A model generated the notes under the pieces. That model worked only from the letters and a program-made list of their open reading frames with translations. It ran no database searches and was not told the DNA's origin. Below are positions 1 to 5,240 of a DNA stretch of 7,137 bases, piece by piece. Positions within the stretch are counted from its first letter, which is position 1. The number at the start of each line of letters is the position of its first letter. The stretch spans positions 1-7,137 of the forward strand of contig DDSI01000177.1 in assembly GCA_002343335.1 (NCBI GenBank), written 5' to 3'. Made by a program: the position numbers and the translations under genes. This stretch comes from Bacteriovoracaceae bacterium UBA2394 (GTDB lineage Bacteria; Bdellovibrionota; UBA2394).

Positions 1-614
1 AAATTATTGTTCGCGATAACAACTCTACCGATCGCACGGCGGCGGTTGCCAGGGCCCATGGCGCTGAAGTTATTTTTGAACCCATTAATCAAATTGCTCG
101 TGCTCGGAACCGCGCGGCTTCGATTGCCAAGGGGGAATGGCTCTTTTTCATCGATGCCGATACTTGGCCGTCGTATGAACTCCTCGAAGAGTGTCTGAAA
201 AATATCAAGAAGGGATTCTGTTTGGGCGGAGGAGCTCTGGTTCAAATCGACGAACAAACTTGGTTGTCAAAACTCACGGTTGCCTTATGGAATTGGATTA
301 GTCGACTTTGGAAATTGGCCGCGGGATCTTTTCTCTTTATTCGCGCAGATGCGTTTCGAACTTTGGGTGAGTTTAGCCAAGATCTGTTTGCGACGGAAGA
401 GATCGATCTAAGTCAGAGAGCAAAGGCTTATGCGAAACGAAACTCTCTGGCGTGGCTAGTTATCCGCAGCTACCCAATTCTAACTTCGGCTCGAAAGATT
501 CATCTCTATTCCACGACCGAAAAGATGAAGATTTTCTTCGGCCTAATTTTGGGGGGAAAGCGTGTGGCGATGAAGCGTGAATCCTGTGAATTTTGGTATG
601 ACGGTCGGCGCTAA
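1..614 (+). CDS. Family 2 glycosyltransferase, 3' part (5' end outside window)
   Basis: The gene is already open at the left edge: bases 1-2 finish a codon and 203 residues follow from base 3 to the TAA at 612-614. The visible part starts near the end of the first GT-A strand, with a DNNSTD motif at residues 5-10. It continues through a helix rich in Ala/Arg (RARNRAA, 33-39) and the metal-binding DxD motif, FFIDAD, with D51 and D53. An EEID segment at 132-135 sits where the catalytic acidic residue of these enzymes is usually found. The protein ends in a WYDGRR tail. GT2 enzymes with this layout transfer a sugar from a nucleotide-sugar to lipid-linked or surface-glycan acceptors at the cytoplasmic membrane face. 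The hydrophobic stretch around 92-113 may help membrane association. Probably only a short N-terminal strand is missing. Donor and acceptor cannot be told from sequence. The fold call is confident, the substrate unknown. Confidence 0.9.
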   Translation, partial: IIVRDNNSTDRTAAVARAHGAEVIFEPINQIARARNRAASIAKGEWLFFIDADTWPSYELLEECLKNIKKGFCLGGGALVQIDEQTWLSKLTVALWNWISRLWKLAAGSFLFIRADAFRTLGEFSQDLFATEEIDLSQRAKAYAKRNSLAWLVIRSYPILTSARKIHLYSTTEKMKIFFGLILGGKRVAMKRESCEFWYDGRR

Positions 615-631
615 ATCATTACACTTTGGGA

Positions 632-1030
632 ATGAAAAAATATGCGATCGGAATTCTCTATATAGCAAGCGCAATGCTCCTCACATCCTGTGGGATGAAG
701 TATGTCAAACACAGTGAAGTGATTCAGAAATACAAAGGTGACAATGTAGAAACTTTGATTTCCGAATGGGGCGCACCTCAATCCACTACCCAACTCGCTA
801 GCGGAAACACTGTTTATCTCTTCTTGACGGAAAAGGAAGTCGAAGAGAAGACGGGTGAGATCAAAAACGAACGCTGGGGAAGTAACGTAGACGGGCGAAG
901 TGTCGCAATATATTCAAAAGTGACGAAGAAGTGCAAAACGACTGTCACTTCGAATAACAAAGGCAAAATTTTAAGCCTCAATTCAACGGGCGAAGGCTGC
1001 GAAGGCGAATGGATCAAGGAAGCCAGCTAA
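632..1030 (+). CDS. Small outer-membrane lipoprotein, SmpA/OmlA (BamE-like) type
   Basis: This is a 132-residue lipoprotein. It has a Lys-Lys N-terminus, a hydrophobic core and a lipobox LLTSC, with C20 as the predicted lipidated residue. G21 follows, so there is no Asp retention signal and outer-membrane sorting is plausible. The mature part has the pattern of small SmpA/OmlA-like lipoproteins. A helix carries VETLISEWGAPQ (39-50), the usual 'W/lGxP' turn. Next comes a strand with VYLF (61-64). The final beta-hairpin is bracketed by C101 and C123, with G111-K-I-L between them, probably a disulfide pair. BamE-type proteins stabilise envelope assembly machineries, but many paralogues have no known role and I do not claim this is BamE. 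I chose the ATG at 632. A TTG two codons upstream only adds Met-Gly before the Lys-Lys. There is no clear Shine-Dalgarno sequence. It lies 17 bases after the glycosyltransferase and may share its transcript. Confidence 0.8.
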   Translation: MKKYAIGILYIASAMLLTSCGMKYVKHSEVIQKYKGDNVETLISEWGAPQSTTQLASGNTVYLFLTEKEVEEKTGEIKNERWGSNVDGRSVAIYSKVTKKCKTTVTSNNKGKILSLNSTGEGCEGEWIKEAS

Positions 1031-1069
1031 ATCAAGATCTGAACTCGGAGTTTGAACTTCAGCCCTTGA

Positions 1070-1267
1070 GCCTTGCTCGCGCATGCCTTTCAATATGTGG
1101 AGAGCGTGATCTTCGAGATTGGTGAAAACAACGGGCGTTCCCGTGCGGCGATGGAAAGAATCGGGGGTGTTTTGGTCGGCGCAAGGTCCTTGGACGGCGG
1201 ACGACATGTCGTCTACGAAATCACGAATGAGAGATTCAAGAGTTTGCCGCTCAGTCGTCCTGATTAA
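1070..1267 (+). pseudogene. C-terminal remnant of a GNAT (RimJ/RimL-type) acetyltransferase
   Basis: About 64 codons read as the last third of a GNAT N-acetyltransferase. AHAFQYV is followed by VIFEIGENNGRSRAAMERIGG, broken here as VIFEIGENN and GRSRAAMERIGG, which is the typical 'N..S..A.E+IG' helix. It closes with RHVVYEITNERF, the usual final strand. In this family the acetyl-CoA pyrophosphate loop (Q/RxxGxG/A) lies just before the preserved part, and here it is absent. An in-frame TGA at 1067-1069 immediately precedes the remnant, and the lipoprotein gene ends only 39 bases upstream, so a full enzyme of roughly 170-180 residues cannot fit. The only candidate start is a TTG at 1073 with no good ribosome binding site. 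I read it as a decayed fragment left by a deletion or insertion rather than a functional 64-residue protein. Its TAA overlaps the globin stop codon on the other strand. Confidence 0.72.
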
Positions 1268-1764
1268 ATCTTTTCTTTCACTTTGAAAGTTTCAGCCAAT
1301 TTCATTAGACGAGTAAGAAATGAAAACGCAACCCGCCATTCTTTTTCATCGGCAGCTGAAAAAGAATCTCCGAGCATTTCTTTCAGAGTTTTAATATTTG
1401 TTTCTCCCACAAATTCAAATTGATGAGAGAAAATTCCATATCCCTTGTGGCGTCCCGCAAGATGTTGCACAAAATTTAAATACACATGCGGTTTATCCGC
1501 ATTTTCTACAATAAAGAGCATGAACTGGTTAATTCGCGCATCGAGCTCCTTCTTCGTCATATTCTTTCCAAAAAGATCCCGAGTTTCTGGGTAATCTTTC
1601 CAGAAATTTTCATAGAATCTTGGCGAATACTCATCAATCCTCTGGCGAATCGGTCTGAAAGACTCTTGAAGGATTTGCGTATTATAAGGAAGAAGCCTTC
1701 GCGTGACCGTCGCAGGTAGTATTGCAGAGAAGAACTTGAGGAGCTGGAAGAGAATCTTATTCAT
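1264..1764 (-). CDS. Single-domain globin (haemoglobin / flavohaemoglobin globin-domain type)
   Basis: This 166-residue protein aligns by eye with the globin domain of flavohaemoglobins and Vitreoscilla-type haemoglobin. Y51 in RFYENFW falls at helix position B10. F65 in RDLF, exactly 14 residues later, is the near-invariant CD1 Phe. H106 in AGRHKGYGI is the proximal F8 haem ligand. FVGETNIKTLKEMLGD (118-133) matches the start of the G helix, and W143/F146 fall in the H-helix region expected from W..A..FL. The distal E7 position falls in KKELD (71-75) and is not a clear Gln. No FAD/NAD reductase domain follows, so it binds haem and O2 or NO without its own reductase. About 26 residues precede the A helix and begin with a hydrophobic, possibly membrane-interacting segment. 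The ATG overlaps the end of the preceding gene by 8 bases, implying translational coupling. No strong Shine-Dalgarno sequence is visible. Confidence 0.85.
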   Translation of the reverse strand: MNKILFQLLKFFSAILPATVTRRLLPYNTQILQESFRPIRQRIDEYSPRFYENFWKDYPETRDLFGKNMTKKELDARINQFMLFIVENADKPHVYLNFVQHLAGRHKGYGIFSHQFEFVGETNIKTLKEMLGDSFSAADEKEWRVAFSFLTRLMKLAETFKVKEKI

Positions 1765-3532
1765 TGAGCAATTTCAATGTATGGATCACGTCTTGGCAAC
1801 GAGTAGGAAGATTCGAATAGAGATGGTGGGGTTTCGGACGTTTCTTCAAATGCCGAATCAAATGTTGAATATTGCTTCTCGTGATTCCATTTGCCACGAG
1901 GCCGAGGCTGGAGCGTAGGCGGAGCCATCGGTCGAACTCCTGATACTCTTCATTTTCAGCGTCATGATGAACTCGCATTCGAAGCTCATGCAAAAATTTG
2001 ATGAATATTCGCACTTGAGAAGGATTGAGAAGTTCGGGCTCCACGGCAATTAGCGTGAAGGCCGGGAGGGGAAATTTTAACTGTAGTGAAAGCAATTCTA
2101 CAAGCAGCGCCATTCCCAGTTCTCTAGAGTAGTCTTCTAATTTTCGGTCTCCGCAACGCAAGCCCGCCGCTTGGCAGGCAATGTCGAGGGAATGCTTGGG
2201 ATCGAACATTTTCTCTCTACTCGACAGTCGATAGGCGCTTCGAAGAAGCGGACCGACGAGCACTCTCTTACGGTAAGGTTCAAAAGCGACGGAGACCCAT
2301 TTCTCGGGAAGTAAATCGGGATGGGCCTTTGCAAATGCCAAGATGTCATCCACCGATTCCAAATCTTCTCTTTCCATATCGGCTACTTTGGAGTCGTAAG
2401 TTTCGACATGCCCATCCGCATGAATCTGAGTCGTCACAATGCGAAAGGGATCTTCAAACCCCGGTCTTTCAAAATCCGGAAAGGTAAATCCTCCTATGCG
2501 ATCAATGAGCCAAATGGGGTTGCTGGATTCGAAGAAAATGAATTCCGTTTGATCCTTTTCGCGGATCAATGATTGCAGGTCGTCTCGATTCCTCAATTCA
2601 AAATAGGTTTCCAGAATTTCCCGGTCCGAAAAACCGAATCTCTCAAGTTCCTTTAACAGACGAGTTTTGGGGACCTTGCGATTTACTTCGAGTAAGCGCT
2701 TTTCATCCTCTGGAAGCAGCACAAACTTTCCAATGTGATCGACAAAATAGATATTTTTCTCCGCAAAATATCCTGCAACCTCAAGTCGGTCTTTATAAGT
2801 TGGAAACCACTCCACTTGAAAAGCTTCCATCGCATCAGTGACGTATCTTCCCTTCGTCGTTTCCAAAATCAATCTTTTGAATTCTTCAGTCGTAAATTCT
2901 TCAATCTCCTTTCGGTAATGCAAGAGTTCAAAGACAGACTGTCGCGCCGTTTGGAGAAGACATTCGAAAATCACATTTTTTGGAAATCCCCACTTTTTTA
3001 CAAAACGGATTTGATACGAGGAGCGAAACAGCGCAACTTTATAAAGCGCCAATCGTTTTTCGTAGGAGCTAAGTCTTACGTTATCGATGTTAAATTCTAC
3101 ATTGGCCCAATGGTTTTTCTGAGCGGCTAAAAGAGCGGAGTCGTATCGCTGTTGTTCGGTAAGGCGTCTAAATTTAACTATGTGTTCGCTGTAAGCCCCC
3201 CCTTGCTTTTCGGCAGCCATTTTAGCCAATTCAAATTCTTGATCGGAGGTGAGATCAAATTCATGGACGATATCTGAGGCCTTGTATGTATTTAACTCAA
3301 ACGCCTTACGCGCATCAGCATAACTTCGACCAATGGGCTTTCCCCGTTGCCAGTCGCGCTCGGCCCAGAAAGGACCATCCAAAAAAGTCATTTGATTGTC
3401 GGGAGGACGAAGAGCATCGATCCAGTCGTTATTTCCGTCCGTGTTATTGGTTTGGGCATGAGCGAAGAGGGAGCCACCGAAAAATATGAGAAATGAGTAA
3501 ACTGTCCCCAATTTGCATCGGATGCGCTTCAT
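1757..3532 (-). CDS. Secreted 591-residue protein of unknown function
   Basis: I do not recognise this family. The N-terminus is a clear Sec signal peptide: basic MKRIRCK, a hydrophobic core, then AHA before Gln27 as a likely signal peptidase I site. The mature protein of about 565 residues is then predicted to be periplasmic or secreted. It is mostly helical and charged, with many Leu/Arg/Glu-rich segments, including YEKRLALYKVALFRSSYQ (157-174) and a run near 276-325. A strand-rich middle segment with aromatic and Pro residues spans about 330-380. A hydrophobic helix pair follows at about 470-500, and the C-terminus is basic, with KKRPKPHH at 563-570. Cysteines C453 and C460 could form a disulfide, with C191 and C579 elsewhere. 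There is no obvious catalytic motif, haem-binding CxxCH, repeat or transmembrane anchor. It starts 20 bases after the carbonic anhydrase gene and overlaps the globin start by 8 bases, so the three are probably co-transcribed. An in-frame TGA just upstream leaves this ATG as the only good start. Confidence 0.78.
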   Translation of the reverse strand: MKRIRCKLGTVYSFLIFFGGSLFAHAQTNNTDGNNDWIDALRPPDNQMTFLDGPFWAERDWQRGKPIGRSYADARKAFELNTYKASDIVHEFDLTSDQEFELAKMAAEKQGGAYSEHIVKFRRLTEQQRYDSALLAAQKNHWANVEFNIDNVRLSSYEKRLALYKVALFRSSYQIRFVKKWGFPKNVIFECLLQTARQSVFELLHYRKEIEEFTTEEFKRLILETTKGRYVTDAMEAFQVEWFPTYKDRLEVAGYFAEKNIYFVDHIGKFVLLPEDEKRLLEVNRKVPKTRLLKELERFGFSDREILETYFELRNRDDLQSLIREKDQTEFIFFESSNPIWLIDRIGGFTFPDFERPGFEDPFRIVTTQIHADGHVETYDSKVADMEREDLESVDDILAFAKAHPDLLPEKWVSVAFEPYRKRVLVGPLLRSAYRLSSREKMFDPKHSLDIACQAAGLRCGDRKLEDYSRELGMALLVELLSLQLKFPLPAFTLIAVEPELLNPSQVRIFIKFLHELRMRVHHDAENEEYQEFDRWLRLRSSLGLVANGITRSNIQHLIRHLKKRPKPHHLYSNLPTRCQDVIHTLKLLNE

Positions 3533-3552
3533 GGAGGAGAGGTCGTAGCGGA

Positions 3553-4200
3553 TTATTCAATGATCTGGAACTGGCCGGACCCGAATTTTTCACCTTCGCG
3601 ATAGGAATAGACATCGGCTTTGGCGATATCGAACCACCAGCCGTGAATCGTTAGCTTGCCGGCCTCTACATTTCTTCGCACGAAAGGATAGCTCTTAAGG
3701 TGCTCTATTTGTTGAAGAACGTTGATTTGGGAGAGTTGGTTTACGGGGGTAAAGCCGATGTTGGGTTTGATCAGTCCCGAGTTAAATGTCTGGAGAGCGG
3801 GGCTACCGTAGTGAAGCCATGATTTGAGATGGGGGGTATTCTCAGGCGTTACTCCGCTCAAAAGCGCATTCATGGCGCCACAATCAGAATGTCCGCAAAC
3901 GACGATGTGCGGAACATGCAATTGCATGATGGCGAATTCCACAGCCGCGAGTGCGGATTCATCGATCTGATCGGGATTGGGTTTTGCGCCGGATGGGGGC
4001 ACCAGATTTCCCACATTTCGTACCACGAAGAGGTCTCCCGGATCGGTCGAGGCAAACCAATTGGGGGCCACGCGGCTATCGGAGCAGGCGATAAAGAGCA
4101 CATCCGGACTCTGCCCTTTCGCCAACATGGCGAATTTCTCACGGCAATTGGGGAGAACATTTTTCCGAAAATCCACGATGCCCTTGAGTAGCTTTTCCAT
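3553..4200 (-). CDS. Beta-class carbonic anhydrase
   Basis: It interconverts CO2 and bicarbonate with a Zn(II) ion, normally in the cytoplasm, and no signal peptide is seen. Numbered from the chosen start (215 residues, normal for the family), the zinc ligands are C39, H104 and C107, and the Asp/Arg dyad is D41/R43. These lie in CSDSR (39-43) and CGHSDCGAM (102-110). The stretch DPGDLFVVRNVGNLVPP (53-69) is the family's signature strand-loop. The C-terminal GWWFDI strand and the closing acidic/aromatic tail are also typical. I start at the ATG at 4198-4200: it gives the usual MEKLLKGI-type N-terminus and has an AAGGGA ribosome binding site just upstream. A longer in-frame start at 4239 would add 13 charged residues with no family counterpart. 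It is the first gene of the minus-strand operon leading to the unknown secreted protein and the globin. Confidence 0.95.
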   Translation of the reverse strand: MEKLLKGIVDFRKNVLPNCREKFAMLAKGQSPDVLFIACSDSRVAPNWFASTDPGDLFVVRNVGNLVPPSGAKPNPDQIDESALAAVEFAIMQLHVPHIVVCGHSDCGAMNALLSGVTPENTPHLKSWLHYGSPALQTFNSGLIKPNIGFTPVNQLSQINVLQQIEHLKSYPFVRRNVEAGKLTIHGWWFDIAKADVYSYREGEKFGSGQFQIIE

Positions 4201-4306
4201 GCGTTCCCTTATGCGATATCTCTCTGAATTTCCATACAAAATACCCCATCGGAAAAGTTGCGGCTAAAGACAATCTGGTCTATGAGAGGCCCACAAATCA
4301 CACATT
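4201..4306. promoter_or_regulatory. Divergent intergenic region with a weak plus-strand promoter candidate
   Basis: These 106 bases separate the leftward carbonic anhydrase operon from the rightward hydrolase operon and should hold both promoters. On the plus strand, TTGCGG (4258-4263), a 17-base spacer and TATGAG (4281-4286) form a weak sigma70-like pair, with 3 of 6 and 4 of 6 consensus matches. This would put a start site about 15 bases before the hydrolase ATG, leaving a very short leader with no Shine-Dalgarno sequence. No convincing minus-strand promoter or operator palindrome was found by eye. The region assignment follows from gene layout; the exact boxes are tentative. Confidence 0.35.
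4205..4210 (-). promoter_or_regulatory. Ribosome binding site deciding the carbonic anhydrase start
   Basis: On the minus strand, AAGGGA lies 4 bases before the ATG at 4198-4200. This supports the shorter carbonic anhydrase start. The spacing is slightly tight. The upstream alternative at 4239 has only a GGGG tract 8-9 bases before it. Confidence 0.5.
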
Positions 4307-5233
4307 ATGACGACGTTAAAACTTACAAATTGGGTGGTGGCTTTAACTCTTGGCGTTCTCATTTTTATGAAGAACGCTTATGCGCATTCGATCCAAGACT
4401 TTTTGGATCCGACGCAAAATCCTCCGCTACAAATTGTGCAGACTCCTAAGGGGTACGCCACCGTTGAAACATGTAAACAAGTTTTGCCGGGTCGCGATGA
4501 ACCTCCCGCTCGGATTATGTTTGCGTTCGACGGATTGTTGGTTTGGCCATTTCGGACGGACCCTGAAAAGAGAGATGAGCATCTCTACGGGTTCACCTTG
4601 CCGGCCAAGCGAAATCCCGAACTGAGTAAGAATACCCTTTGGATGGTTTGGCCTGGTACGAAGGAGGGCTCAAAAGACGCGGCAACTTGCGCAAAATATA
4701 TTCTGACCGACTGGCTTGCGCGCGGCGAATTGGAAGAGAATTTTTCTCTAGGAGCTGTGGGGTACAGTCACGGAGGTCCTGCGGGATTACTGTTTGCATG
4801 GCTCGCGCGTGCGAAAGGCGTGAAACTCGATCTGTTATTCTTATTGGATTACGTGCCGTGGACTCTTTCGCCGGATAATCCTGAGAAAGAAATCCCGGAC
4901 AATGTCGTGAAGGCCATTAACTATTATGAGACGAATGATCCCGCTCTCAATTTTCGCGGCCATGTGATTGAAAAAGGGAATGTTTTGAATCGCCGATTGC
5001 CCCCCAACAAGGATGAGTTCAAGAAGGATCCAGAATCTTTTGAAATGTTCAGCAAGAATCCAAAGGAAAGAGACAGGGAGATGGGTAAAGGTCTTTTCAA
5101 TTTGCCGCCAGCGCATTTGGACATGGCTTCCCATTCTGTGACTCAACGCGCTCTGCAATATTCTATGCTTCATCATTTGCCATTAGCGGTTCAAATGCGT
5201 GGACCGTATCGCTTCCAAAAGCGTCCTCGGTGA
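4307..5233 (+). CDS. Putative exported alpha/beta-hydrolase-fold serine hydrolase
   Basis: This 308-residue protein has a Sec signal peptide: Lys near the N-terminus, a hydrophobic core at about 8-21, and NAYA before H27 as a likely cleavage site. The mature part fits an alpha/beta hydrolase. A strand IMFAFDGLL (70-78) is followed by LWMVWPGTK (111-119). A nucleophile elbow, GAVGYSHGG (149-157), follows with S154 as candidate nucleophile and a helix behind it. The next strand, LLFLLDYVPW (177-186), has D181 near where an acid could sit. H270 or H276, in PAHLDMASH, are candidates for the catalytic histidine. C56 and C128 could form a disulfide, consistent with export. The substrate is unknown; esterase, lipase or thioesterase are all possible, and I cannot name the family. 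It ends in TGA at 5231-5233, which doubles as part of the next gene's ribosome binding site, so the two genes are very likely one operon. There is no good Shine-Dalgarno sequence before its own ATG. Confidence 0.72.
   Translation: MTTLKLTNWVVALTLGVLIFMKNAYAHSIQDFLDPTQNPPLQIVQTPKGYATVETCKQVLPGRDEPPARIMFAFDGLLVWPFRTDPEKRDEHLYGFTLPAKRNPELSKNTLWMVWPGTKEGSKDAATCAKYILTDWLARGELEENFSLGAVGYSHGGPAGLLFAWLARAKGVKLDLLFLLDYVPWTLSPDNPEKEIPDNVVKAINYYETNDPALNFRGHVIEKGNVLNRRLPPNKDEFKKDPESFEMFSKNPKERDREMGKGLFNLPPAHLDMASHSVTQRALQYSMLHHLPLAVQMRGPYRFQKRPR
5229..5233 (+). promoter_or_regulatory. Ribosome binding site of the acyltransferase fusion, overlapping the upstream stop
   Basis: GGTGA contains the hydrolase TGA stop and lies 7 bases before the ATG at 5241. 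Termination of the upstream gene would place the ribosome directly at this site, consistent with coupled translation. An ATG at 5234 in another frame meets a TAG after nine codons and is not a gene. Confidence 0.5.
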
Positions 5234-5240
5234 ATGATCA

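Noticed and set aside
626..631. TTG start two codons upstream of the lipoprotein ATG
   Set aside because: It adds only Met-Gly before the natural Lys-Lys signal start and has no better ribosome binding site.
1275..1289. Hairpin CTTTCA-CTT-TGAAAG near the convergent gene ends, as a possible terminator
   Set aside because: The 6-bp stem is AT-rich with a 3-base loop and no proper T-tract, and it lies inside the globin coding region. It could be chance.
2321..3130. Several plus-strand frames of 83-131 codons opposite the unknown secreted protein
   Set aside because: They overlap one another, lack ribosome binding sites, and the opposite strand has one continuous 591-codon frame with a signal peptide.
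3829..4191. 120-codon plus-strand frame opposite the carbonic anhydrase
   Set aside because: It is the complement of a highly conserved enzyme gene, with a translation full of His/Gly/Arg typical of a shadow frame.
4201..4239. Longer carbonic anhydrase start at 4239
   Set aside because: The extra 13 charged residues do not resemble the family N-terminus, and the ATG at 4200 has its own AAGGGA site. It cannot be fully excluded.
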